Source: Eremophila alpestris peregrina
Lineage: Eukaryota > Chordata > Aves > Passeriformes > Alaudidae
Length of the DNA stretch: 64,000 nucleotides
Assembly: GCA_009792885.1 (NCBI GenBank)
Contig: WMCF01000112.1
Location: forward strand, 542,870-606,869
Direction: 5' to 3'
The position numbers and the translations under genes were made by a program. The number at the start of each line of letters is the position of its first letter. Position 1 is the first letter of the stretch. Shown here one piece after another: positions 36,522 to 48,697 of the stretch. The notes under the pieces are model-generated. The model made no database searches. It was not told the origin of the DNA and saw only the letters and a program-made list of their open reading frames with translations.

Positions 36522-37840
36522 GGTAAAAAGGTGGGTTTGGTGTTTTCAGTGGGAGAAATTTAATTCATACCCTAAGAGGGAAACAGGGGACTGTTTTATT
36601 GCTGGGTGAAATAATGGAATATGGTCATGGAAATGGATACTCCTCTCCATAAAATATTAGTGATTTAAAAATTTGAAAATTTTCCTTCCCAGACTGGGAT
36701 AACACCAAACAATCAGTGAAATGGTTTTATCCAAGACATGACATTTTTGTATCATTTTGACTAGCCTAGCTCTCCCCCTGTCCCTTTTTCTCTTTATTTA
36801 CCACTCCAGTTGTGCCCTGCCATAATTTATAAAAGAGAAAAATGTGATTTTGTTATGCTTTGGGAAAATCCTAGTGCAAAGATACCCAGGTATCAAAGTT
36901 TAAGGTTAACTTGTGGATCTGTGTGTGTGTGGGCACCTGTTTCTCCTGATATCCAACAATCAAATCCAAACAATCCAAAACTTGCCAGTTTTCTGTCTGT
37001 GGGAAAAAGCTTTTGGAGGAGATTATACTTGCAAAGAGATAAGGCTGCATTCAGGTGTGGCTTATCAGAAGAGGCTGCTGCCATTGTCTGATGGTAATCA
37101 AGAGCACCTTGTCTGAGCAGGAGCTTATTTGTCTCCTGCTCCCTCTGAACCCCTGCCCCAGCTTTTCAGAGAAATGGCTGCTTTTATCTTTTGACAATTT
37201 TTCAGAGATTTGTTACTAGATATTAATTTCACCACAAGGTTGTTTAGGAAGTCAGGAGAGCTTAAGGAAAGGTCAGGAGAAAGAGCACTGAAGACTTGGG
37301 GAAATTCAATAGCAGGCAAGATCTCCTCTTCTGATTTATTCAGTTTAATGGAAGTGTAAATAGCTGGACTCACCTCCTCCAGTCCAGACATTTCATGACC
37401 TCAAACTAAACTGGTAAGTTTTTTTCTTGCTTTTTTTCTTCAAGGGTATAGTTGTTGCCTTATTTCTATGGTGCAGTGTCCTTAAATAAATATGTAAAAA
37501 ACCTCCTACAATTAGTAAATATGGTGTTAGAGAGGAGCCTTACAGTAAATTTTGTGGAAGCTCTAAATGCAGTTTCTAACCTACTTTTAGGTTTGTTATC
37601 CTTCAGTAACTTCACCTTGAAAACAGCTGTTGTCATTGAAGTGAATTTGTGTAGAACTGTGTCTTGAGGTGTGTCACTCATGAGTGCCACTGTTCTTCTT
37701 TTGGTGCTTAGAAAAGGGGTAAAAAAAGAGGTAAAAAAAGAGGCATCTGAGGCTATTTGTGTCATTGGTAGATAAAACATTGTCTCTTTTCACCTGGTGT
37801 TGTTACTCAAACAGTACCAGGCTTTTTAATAGTTTCTGTG

Positions 37841-37908
37841 GGTGTTTTTTTGTTGTTCTCGTTGGGGTTTTTTGTGGTGTTTGTTTGTTTGGTTTTGGGT
37901 TTTTTTGT
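37841..37908. repeat. T/G-rich low-complexity tract
   Basis: Repeated GTTT and GGTTTT runs with T7 blocks and almost no A or C. ORFs across it are compositional artefacts. Confidence 0.85.
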
Positions 37909-38635
37909 CACCAGATACATCCTTACAAGTTCAGTCAGTTATAAATTAGTGACTTACAAACAGTTAAAAGATTTTTGGTGGCTTTTTTTGTGGTTAAAAC
38001 TGTGATGACTGGACTTGAACTTGTCGTATGAAAAGTATTGCACTATTTCATTTACCTCTGCCTTTTTTTTTCCCTCCCCTATTACCATTCAAACTGAAAA
38101 GTTTGGAATTTTTTTTCTCTTCCTTTTAATAAAGTGAGGGTCTTCAGCTCAAGAATATCTTTGAAGTTGCTTTTCAGATCCTTGATTGGGCTCAGGAGAC
38201 AAATTTCTGTATCTCATTGGATGGGAGTTGCTGGTTTATATCATGACCTTGTGAGATGGGTACTGAGAGCAGAGAGGTGAATATCAAATTATTTCACTCT
38301 GTTCCACTAATTTTTGAACACTTCAGTGCTTTTCATATTAAAAAAACCCACTCAACCAACTCCTAACTTTCTATATTATCAGGTATTTAAAGGAACTGAG
38401 AGAATGGTACTTTATTATAGAAATTGGCTTTAATATTGTTACTTTGACTATGTTGTCATCAATTGTCATTATTGTATTGCCTCAGCTATGGGCTTCAAGA
38501 TTGATTGAAAAATTAAAATATATATTTTTATTTTTATACACCTGCATTATCAAAGCTGGCAGAGATAGAACAAGCTCCTGGGAGTTTTATTGCTGGGGTG
38601 GAGAAAATGAGACTTTGAGTAAGATGGAGAAGCAA

Positions 38636-38671
38636 TAAAAAGTGGCCACACATTAAAAAGTGGCCACACAT
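38636..38671. repeat. 18-bp perfect tandem duplication
   Basis: TAAAAAGTGGCCACACAT occurs twice in direct succession (38636-38653 and 38654-38671) without a mismatch, which suggests a recent slippage event. Confidence 0.97.
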
Positions 38672-41600
38672 TCTGGTTAGAGTTCAAGTCCCCAGTGAAA
38701 GATTGTCATGAGAATGTCATTTATATGACAAATTAATGCTTCATTAGGACATTACATTTAGAGATGAAATTACCATCAACACAGGCTTGTGGTTTTCTTA
38801 ATTTCCCCTCTTGATCAGTGTTGCTTACAGATACCTTCTTCTGGGCAATTATCATCAATCTTGTCCTCAATTAAAAAGTTAATTTTATCCTTTTCATAAC
38901 GTTTTGTAGGACAGACAAGCAAAATCTTTCTTTTACTCTTACTTTCCTATAAGATTTCCTTTTGTGGTGTGGCAGAGCCACTGCCAGAGGATTTGGTACC
39001 TGTATGATGCTGTACCTGTGAGGACTCAGAAGGATTCTGTGGGTGTGGAGTTTAAGCTGCTTTAACCCCAGCATTTGCAGGAGTCTGATGGCTTCACAAA
39101 TGTGTGAATCCAAGTCAAAACTGCCACAAAGTGACAGGGGTTTCAGAGCAGTAATTCTTCTTCAGGCTTCTCTGGGGAGCAGAAATGAGTGTTCCCAATG
39201 AGGAGAAGGGCAGGTGTTGATTTCTGTTGTCCTCTCGTAATATTGAAGTTAAAGATCTATTTGTAAAGTTTTTATTTCCATATTGTTTATAAAGTATTGT
39301 GTCTTGTATTTATCCTTGAAAAACTTTACATTAAAAGAGCAGGTAGGACTGTGAGATATCAGTAACTAAAGACTAAATCTTGTGATTCCACTTGAGGAGA
39401 TTTTTCCAGTAAGATTAAAAAATCAGAACCTATGCTTATTTTTTTTATTCTTCCCCTAATAAGCCTTTTAAAATGAGATTGTATAAAGTCACTTCGCAGG
39501 CTATTTTATGCTATTTTAAAACCTGGTAAAGATAAGAAAATTTTTGTCTCCTAGATTTAAGTTCTCCAAGGTGTCCTCAGCAAAACCATGACAAAAAGCA
39601 GAATGCACTTGACATTTCTAAATTAAGGTGTGCATAGATGGTTACATGAAAAGAGAGGTTTTCCATGAAAGGATTTTCAGGCCACTTTTGACCTCCCAAA
39701 GAAATGATGACCAAAATTTTCTATCAGCTTCTCACATCACCTTAAATTAACATTTGGTTAATTTGAATAGGACATTAAAAGTGATGTTTTAGTGCCTCTG
39801 ACTGATTAAACCCTGCAGGGGTGAATGTGAATAAACCCTACCAGGCAGGAAGCTGGGTGGGGATGTGCAGGGGTGAGGTGCCCATGGGTCTGGGAGAACA
39901 AAGCAGGGTGTGCCTGACCACAGCTGTCCCACAGGAGCTGCCAAAATGTGGATTTTCTTTATCTCTGCACAGCTGGGTGGGAGCAGCAGCTGCATCTGCT
40001 CCTCCCTGGGCTGCCCAGAGTGGGGGGAGGGAAGAGTTCAGGCCAACAAAGAGGATAAAACCTTGGCGTTTCACAAGGATTTTGGAGGGTTTTGAAGTGG
40101 CTTCTGTTGATATTGAACATTGCACCCTCCATGTGTGGAACAGCTTAAAAGGACCTGGTCAGGGAGCACTGCACCTGGGCCATGCCCCAGTGTCACACAC
40201 ACACCTGGGAGAGGAGAAACTCACCCACACAAACAGCTTTGCACAGGAATGGAAGAAATTTAGCTCAAATTCACTTTAAACATGGCAGTTCTGCTTGGAT
40301 CAGCAGTGCCTGTCTAGGAGCCAACTTGGCATTGGTCATGCAGCAAAAAAAAATAAGTGTAATCAGCATTTCAGCCTCTGTGTGAGGGGCTGGAAGTGGT
40401 TCTGGTGGTGTGGAAGGTCTGACCTGCCATGTGGGAGGCATCACCATTATTTGAAGGCTCCTGTGCCACAGATTATGACTGGTTTACAGTCTGAAATACT
40501 GATTTTCATCCTCAGGTCAGATCCTTACAGTGACTTACAGTCCTTGGTGTGAACCTTTTACTTCAATAAGATTATTTGAGTGAGAAGGACATGCCAGGAA
40601 ATACAATGGGGTTTTTTTTTTTAATAGGTTTTTGTAGACTTATTATGAATTCAATTACCAAATTGAAATAAATATCGTAATGAAATTGTGAGTAGTTTTC
40701 AAGTGTAGTTCATTATGTTAATTTGCTTTAAAATTAAAATGGTGCTAAAAGATTATTAATGCAATATTAGTGGAATAGATGAAAATAGATTTTGCCCAAA
40801 TGAGCAGAAAATGATGAATGCTGTAAAAGGGATTCATACAAAAAAAGATATGATAATAGGAAGTATATTGTATTTATGGACAATTGGTTTGGACACTCAT
40901 TAACTCAGCTGTGATTTCTGATTTTATTGGGTGTTGCTACCCAGGTCATTTGCCATGGGTGGGCCATCCCCAGCCCAGGTATCCTGGCTGTGTGCTTTTA
41001 CTGGGATGTGTGGCACAATCATCACATGAAAATGAACCCAGAGGAATCACTGAATGGTGGCTGAGCACCTGTTTGCCCCATGAGAGATATCCCCTTACAC
41101 ATTTGGTGCTGTAGGGCAAAAACTGAGCTCCTTGGATAAACTGGCATGGCTGGAGTTGGGAGATCCAACAGACTAAAAGACTAGATGGCTATTTAATAAA
41201 TATGCCTCTCCAGGGCACAGAAATTTTAATTTTTTTAAGTGATTATGTCAGCATTTGAGGGCAGTGGATGTTTCCAGCACCTGCTAGGGAGCTCTCAGGG
41301 GTTTAGGTGACCAATTAAAATGTCACTGTAAGCTCTGGTTCCCTCCCAGGTCAGGGTGTATCACCAGCCACCACCAGTTGGTGTTGATATTTTTCACCAT
41401 CAGGGACTTTTACCTCCACAGACTGCTTAAAACCTGGAAGTTGTCCCTAAATTAGGTGGGAAGCACAGAAAAGAGCAAAATTTGTTACTGCTCTTTCATT
41501 TCCTGGCAGAGTGGCTTGAGCTGTGGCACTGCACTCTTGCATGGATGTGATGGAATTTCCCCATGTTTGGGAGGGAGACAGACTGACAATGCAGTGCTCC

Positions 41601-44020
41601 TTGCACAAGCAAACTGCTTCTAGTGTAGCTGCAGCTTATTGGATTTCCTCCTTAAAAACTGGCTTTGGGAAAACACTAGAATTGTGTGCTGATGGTGGAT
41701 AATGAAGGAAATCCACAGTTGAGGGAGAACGTGCCATATGTCTGGTAATTCCAGCACACAATGGGGTCCCTCTTTAATGACTTCCTCGGTGCCCCCAGTC
41801 AGATCTTGGTGTTAGAAGACATATGGAGCCTTTCCCCCTTAACTGTGAATTTTCTTCCTGCCACTGGTTTTTCTCCCAACCTTAATCTGCTTTTAATGCA
41901 GTGCAGTTGTCTCTTCCTGCCAATAATCTTTTATCCCTTGTTAGGTGACTTCATTACAAATGACAGAACTAGAACTTGTACACTTGGAGTGAGGTGAATG
42001 CTTAAATTCAACTTGATTTCTCAAAAACTGAGCAACAAGAGGTCTCTGAGTTCAGCTTGGTGTCCTGTGTTAGGCTTCACTGTAAGATTTGGACTTACCT
42101 GGTCACTGATGGCAGAAATGTTTGGTTTTTGCTGTTCTGCAGCCTCTGTGTGTCTGTGTAGAACAGGCTCTGGTGTGCTGCCAGCTGTTGTTTCTGAAGC
42201 ATTTGTGAAACCCTACATATAGAAATACACTTATTTTACAGTCTGATATGTATGGATAAGTTTTAATAATTTTAACAGTTTCCCAGGGTGTAGTTTGGCT
42301 CTGTTGTGTAAGAAATGTCACGAGTCACAGTCTCAGTTTAAAGGATACCTTTGTTTTCTAAATCTTTTATACTTTTACAGCAGTGATGTACAGATTTCTT
42401 TCTGAGTGCAAGTGCAGCAAACTATGTGGAAAATGCAGAAAGATCAGAAAAGAATTCTTAATTTTTTTCAAATTAAGGATAAAATGGTTCATATTCTACT
42501 CTAATAAATTCATGAAGGACTAGTGTTACTTATCTGCTGCTTTTACATAAAATATTTTAGACAGAAACATTTATAACTGGAAATATCCTTTCTTCATCCT
42601 GAAGAGATCAACAACACTTTCTACAAGGCTTTGAACAAAGATTTTGAATGTCATGGTGGAGAGAAAAGATGGCTGATTTACATTGTGATATTGAGAAATG
42701 CTGTGTACATGAGGGCACGAGAGGCAGTGAGCCATTTGCTGTCCAGGGTTTAGGAACAGTAGAAAACAGTGTCTTTGCCCAGATGGGGAGCCCTGACCCC
42801 AGACTGCTCTTCCTTGCAGAGGCTTTATCAAACCAAGGTGACCTGAGAACAACACACACCAGGAGCAGAGCTGGCTTAGGTTGCTTTTCCACTGGCTGGA
42901 CCAGCACTGGAAATAAAATTATGGCACTGCTTCACAGCCCAGTTGTCTGCTCCTGAGACAAAGCAGATTTTGATGTTGCACGGTGCTGCTGCCAGAGCTA
43001 CAGTTCTGCCCTTAAAATTCACAGAAATACTTATTGATTAAACATGAGGAAATACCTGTTGGTTGTTCAAGGGTTTGATTGCTAGGAGTGTATTCCCAGA
43101 GAGAGTGTAGTGAGATTTATTTTTTAACCTAAGTTTGAGTATTATGGTTGAGTTGGAGGTTGTTATAAGCAAACCTGAGATTCACTGTTGATGGAGTTCA
43201 TAGGAAAATTTTATGATCATCTAATTTTTATCATTTATCTGTGATGGATGAAGGCTTGTTGTGAGCCTGTGGTGGTGGAATACACTGAGGGACACTTCAT
43301 TTGCAGTAAAGGATTATCAGTAACTGTAGGGTTACTTTCAGACTTGGAAACAGGCTAATTTTTTCAGTCTCTCACACAGGAGAGAATCCCCCCTTTGGCT
43401 TTTTGCTCAGAATTGTCTGATTTCCAGCCACACCACAGAAAAATCCAGGTCTCCTGAATTGTGTGAGATTTCAACATGCAGCAGATGAGGGAGGGTTGGT
43501 TGTTATCCAACTGTGGAGTTTGGAAGGCTTCCTAGTGGTCTGCTGATTGCAACATTTTTAGATCAAAGCTGGGGAGGGGTTGGCAGGGGGAGGTGATGGT
43601 CCATGAAAGTGGTAAGCAGAACTGTCTCATAACCTTCCCCCCTATTGCCAATAGACTATTTGGATGAAAACAAAGAACTGAACAAATTCTACAGATGCTT
43701 GAGAAAAGCCTTCCTAAAAATGTATCGTTTATGAGAGCTCATAAATGAAAGCTTGAGTTTATCATATTCTTTGTGCAAGGAAATATTTCATTTTGTGGGT
43801 TAATAAAATCTCTGTGGGCTGGATGGTGTTTTGTTTTTTCCTTCCCTCCTGCCTTTTTATGTTTCTTTCTTTAGGGTGACATTTTTAAAAGGGGGTGATC
43901 AGTTGCTCGTTGTTCACTGAAGTAATGTTTACTGAAGAAAATATATTTTCCTCCTCTCACAGTTTCTGGCTGGACATCACAATTACCAGATGCCAAGCTA
44001 TAGAACACAGTTTTCCAGAA
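38672..44020. other. Non-coding stretch, nothing recognised
   Basis: A+T-rich with a GC-richer patch at 39830-40260 that yields ORFs up to 152 codons on the plus strand without any recognisable domain. No transposon, RNA gene or tandem repeat is visible. Confidence 0.45.
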
Positions 44021-45061
44021 AATGGCATCTGGCTTCCTGGCAGAGTCCACAGGCACTTGTGTTGATGGTTTTGGAGCTGCAGCTGGGTCTGGGTGGCTGC
44101 TGGGGGAGGATGTGGTCCACCCTGTCATTCTAGATGCTATTTACCTTTGGCTCACCTTTGATTCAGAACCATTTAAGCATTTGTGCCTTTCTCTATTGCT
44201 ATCAAACATCAGTCTCCCGAATGGCTTTATGTGGATCCTCTCAGAGTCAGGAGGAGCAATGCCATTCCCCACCATCCCTGATTTTCTGTGTCCATGTGCA
44301 CGACAAACCTTCTTGTGCACCAGCAGGAGGTTTGTTAGTGCAGTGCCAGCAGGGGAATGGAGCCCTCCATTTAAAGGGAAAAACAGGAGAGGGAATGCAA
44401 TAACCATGCTGTGACTGCACACGTGTGATCACACCTGACTATGCTCCACAGCTCAAGGTGCAGAAGGCTGGAGCACTGTGTGAGAGCACTGCTGGTGCCA
44501 CCATCAGCCTCCATCTGGGAGCACCTGCACCCCTTGGATGTGACAGCTCCACGCTGGGGCTGGGTGAGGGCTCTGCCAGTGTTTTACAGTTTCCTGGGAT
44601 GCAAGTACCCTCCAGAACGATCCAAGGCACAAACAGCTCAGTAGTGGTCAGTAAAATGATCTCTCTGGCTCCAGCTGCCATCCTCCTGTGCTGTGTTGGG
44701 GCAATGACCATCTCATTCCCTGTGTTCTGATTCCCTGTTTGCATCTTATCACACGTCTTGGAGGCACTTTACAGCAGCACTGGTGTAAGCAGTGTTTGTA
44801 CAGAGCAGACAGGAATTCTGGAGCCTCTCTCTGCTGGTGCAGGCCTCCCTCTGGCTGGAGCAGTAGGGTTGTATCTCTGCCCTGATGCTGCTGCAGAAAC
44901 TCAGCTGCACATGGCTGACAGCACTTCACTCTTATTTTCCAGACTTGGGACTCCCAAGTTTGTGTTCCTGCTCCATCCCTCGTTGCATTTGGCCCCACAG
45001 TGGTGCTGAGGTGTGAAAATGTGCAGAGTCCTTGCTCTGCTTTTAATGAGAGCAGCTCCAA
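44021..45061. other. GC-richer patch with overlapping unrecognised ORFs
   Basis: ORFs of 60-137 codons overlap on both strands, as expected of stop-poor GC-rich DNA. None shows a domain, signal peptide or repeat. A weak CTCF-like GCCAGCAGGGGAA lies at about 44345-44357, without the usual following GC. Confidence 0.35.
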
Positions 45062-48000
45062 AGCAGAATCATTGCTGTTACATCTAATTGCTAGTCCACA
45101 CTCTGGTATTTAAAATGGAGTGGTGGCAAGGATTCAATGTACAAATCTATTTATTTATAACTGAGTGACCTTCTGTTCAATGATATTATGGATTGTAGCT
45201 AGGGAGGAGGATTCAGCCCGCCTGCAAATGTCTGGCTCAGTGTTGACTAGAACATGGCTTTTGTTCCCCTGCTGGTAGTGACAAAGCCTTTGACAGCATC
45301 CTGGGGGAGCTGGTGCATGCCTCAATTCAATTTGCTTGATGTCCTTTGACCAAGCTGCAATTCACTGACTTGGTATAATTTTTGCTAGGCAATGGCTGGG
45401 GATGAAATCCCACATGGCCTTTTACAGCATTCTGTTTGGTACCTGGGAAAGCAGAGGACTATATCAGTTAAAAGAATCTGAAATGTTCCGAGGAACATGA
45501 AAAACATTAGAAATGCCACACAGTGGGAAACCTTGCCGTGAACTTCACAATATTACATTCAGTTTTATTTTCCTTTGCCTTTCATACACACATGATCTTA
45601 TTAAGTTTCTAAACATAAACATATTCCTTTTAAAATACATCTTCAAAGTACACTCGAATCCCAGCCCTATAGGGACTTGACATATCAAAAGAAATTTGCT
45701 GACATAAACTGGTATGTAGAGCTTGATCTATTCTAATATATGATTTTAATGTTTCTCATTTTCTTGCCTTGCCAACTCACATCTATCACACACTGTCACA
45801 TTTAAGTTTCCTAAATTACTGCTTTTAACTTTTTGTCACTTATTCAGCGAAGAGATATATTCTAAAGCTCAGCTCAGCCTTTTTTTTTTCTTTCTTGTGA
45901 TTGTATCTTAATATTAATAGTTTGAGGGGAAAATGGAAATTTTTGCTCAGTTAAGGAGACAGCACTTTTTGATAGATTTGGGATTCAATATTGTCCTGGT
46001 TTCAAATTCAAGACCTAATTTAATTTCCAAGCAAAGCACAGAATTCAGTGAGGCAAATGGAATAATGGCATGTGCAAAAGGGGAGGATGTTCTGAGCATT
46101 GTAATTATGAGCAAGACAAAACAGATCTGCACTACATCTGTTTATCAGTGATGGATAGATAGATTCATTTCTTATTGTTTGCAGTACATGTGTTGATGAC
46201 AAAGTGCTCTGGTAAATTCTGTTGTTTGCAGGGTAAGAGGAAATAATAATTGCACTCCTTAATCAAACTGCTTTGACCTCCAGCTGACAATTTCAAAGTT
46301 GTTTTTTTCTATGCTTACAGCTGATTTTAGGCACCCCAGCCTTTTAGCCAAGGAGTGTATTTTAAGAACCACACACCTTGCAGAATTCAGGAAATATGAA
46401 AATCGTGCCACAGTGAGAGCTGCTACTAGAAACATCTTCCACAGCAAATTGCAAAGGTGATCAGCCCAACCCTCAGCTGTCTCCTGGATAAACTGGGAGA
46501 GTTTAGTTTTTCTAATCCTCTGATCACCATAAATTGTTTCCAGACATGATTGCATTCTAATTGCACTTTTCATCTTATCAACAGCTTAAGCAAAAAGACA
46601 GCCCAAAAAAGTGCTTATCTTCAGTTTGGAGGAAAGCTCAGTAGAAATAGGTTAGGTTTTTGTAAGATGCAAAGAAAAACCAAAATTAGGTAGATGGGTG
46701 GGAAGATGAAGAACAAAGTAATTCAAGTTTGCCATTTGTCTGACTGGAAGAAGATTGAATTTATTTACAGGCTCTGCATCTGAATTATTTAAAGGTGTAT
46801 TTTAAAGAGGCAAAGGAGGCATTTTTATGAATATTGATTTGAAGCCTTTTGGTATTCTTGGAGCAACACGTGATTTGTCAGCAATGCTCACTGTACTCGC
46901 AGGGATTGTACATTTTTTTATTGTTAACTTCACATACATCCCTGCCTGTATGATTGTGTAAGGAACAGCAACATTTGCAATACACACATGAGAGGTTGCC
47001 TGTTCTGCTTTATAACAGATATATAGATGTCAGAGGTCCATCATTTGTAATCAGTTTTACACTGTCAAAATAGAAAAGGTTTCTGTGATGGACAGGAAAT
47101 ACATCAGAAAAATGGATGCCTCAGCTTCTGAAAACGCTTTTTTCCTAAGAAGTGAGAAAATACATTGTTAAAAATTGTGGAAGATATTCCCGTTTCCTTT
47201 TCAAAATGAATTTTTGCTGCCAAGCAACAGTTATTTTACCTGTATTTAGATGGAACAGCACTTAACATTCAGGATACTTGGTTCTGTTGGATATCCTCTG
47301 CTGCAGTTTTCTTTTCAAGGGTATCATTCGATCACCCAGAATGTGAAGTGTTTGTACTTCTGTTCTTTAAGGGGAACAACACATCTGTATTAGGCAGAAG
47401 TCACACTCCAGTGATTTATTTTCCTCTGCAGAAGTGTGTACGCAGCACCAGATTAGTTTGCAATAGGATGGTCTCATCTTCCTCTGGTCACACAGGGCAA
47501 ATGCATATGCATCTGCCAGGAGAGGAATAGAAATTGTAATATAGCTAATCTGCATTTAAACAAACTGTCCAGGCAGCCAGCAGGGCTGGGCAGGGCTGAG
47601 CTGTGACAGGAGCTGGGCCTGCTCTGCCTTTGCTGCCTCTGAAGCACTGGCTATGAATAATCCCTCCATGCACTCCTGGCCCCCAAGTGCTCTGTGCCAG
47701 GTGGGTCAGCAGCTCTTCTGTGCCATTGGCCAAAGGGAATCCAGGATTTAGCATTTAATTACTTTAGCTTGGTGACTGGTGTCCAGACATGAAGGTGATG
47801 CTGTTTGTTCATCCCTGGTGCAGGGGGGATGAGATGAAATGTGAGGAAGATGCTCCGTGGGGCCCATGACCTGTCCTGTACTATCACACTATTCATTGTG
47901 ATTTTTGGCAAGTCTCAAGGTATTTCAGCTCTTTTCGAAATCAAATGGGATTTTCAGTTCTGTGGGATTCACTGTGTTTTGGGTTTTTTATTTTTAATCA

Positions 48001-48647
48001 CCTGTTGAACTCAAGCAATGAAAGATTAGGCAATAAATGAGGCTGTAGAGGTACACTGAGCATTGTCCAAAGTGTTTATGTCCTAAACTTTGTGGGTCTT
48101 ACATTGGAAAATGCTCTTGATTCAGGCTGGGTTGAGTTGTTTGCTCCAAAGGTGAAGTCAGTTAAATCCTGTCTGCCATTCTCCCTGATTTCCCTTTGAA
48201 GTTCACACTGCAGCTCCACTCACTTCAGCACATTTCCTTCTGATATACTCCACTGGAAAGAGAGAAGTGGATCTCTGAATTTGTTTCTGGTCTTTGAAAG
48301 AAGTTTAAAGTTATCCTCTGAGGATGTCACCATATCAACTCTGATGAAAAACTTGAAATTTGAGACTCAAACCTACACAACATTTAGAAATTTTGAGGGA
48401 CAAGAATTCTCAGACTTCAGCAAGAAGCAGATAGAAGTGTAGGTAAGGTGCAGTGCTGCATGGGAACAGAAATCTCCAGGCCCTGTGGGTTGGAGTTGCC
48501 TTTCAAATAATCATAGTTTTACTCATTTTCCCATGCTCTCATATCAAATTACTCTCATGCCTCATATCAGCTATGGTTGGGTTTTTTCCCTCATCCCAAT
48601 TACTTTTCTTCCTCTTATGGCATTTGCTTCCATGGAACTCTTCACAG
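45062..48647. other. A+T-rich non-coding stretch
   Basis: ORFs are short and unrecognisable. I see no repeat family, hairpin or exon-like structure. Confidence 0.45.
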
Positions 48648-48697
48648 TGGATATTTCTCAGTTTTGTGGAAATGGATATTTCTCAGTTTTGTGGGAA
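48648..48697. repeat. 25-bp tandem duplication (2 copies)
   Basis: TGGATATTTCTCAGTTTTGT starts at 48648 and again at 48673, and each unit ends in GG[A/G]AA. The two 25-base copies differ by one base. Overlapping plus-strand ORFs repeat the same peptide because of it. Confidence 0.95.

Larger units (their letters stand above)
35011..38635. other. Non-coding stretch, nothing gene-like
   Basis: I see short ORFs, a small (GT)n near 36919-36930, a 9-bp-arm palindrome at 36501-36521 and a T/G-rich tract at 37841-37908. A GTAAGT at 37411 follows a possible acceptor near 37205, but the intervening frames contain stops. Confidence 0.45.

Noticed and set aside
37125..37391. 88-codon minus-strand ORF near splice-like signals
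   Set aside because: The acceptor and donor candidates do not bound a consistent open segment, and the plus-strand exon reading has stops.
39821..40279. 152-codon plus-strand ORF
   Set aside because: It lies in a GC-rich patch with equally open frames on the other strand, and nothing in the product is recognisable.
44022..45061. Overlapping ORFs of 60-137 codons as genes
   Set aside because: They overlap on both strands in GC-richer DNA, show no recognisable domain and have no promoter or splice context.
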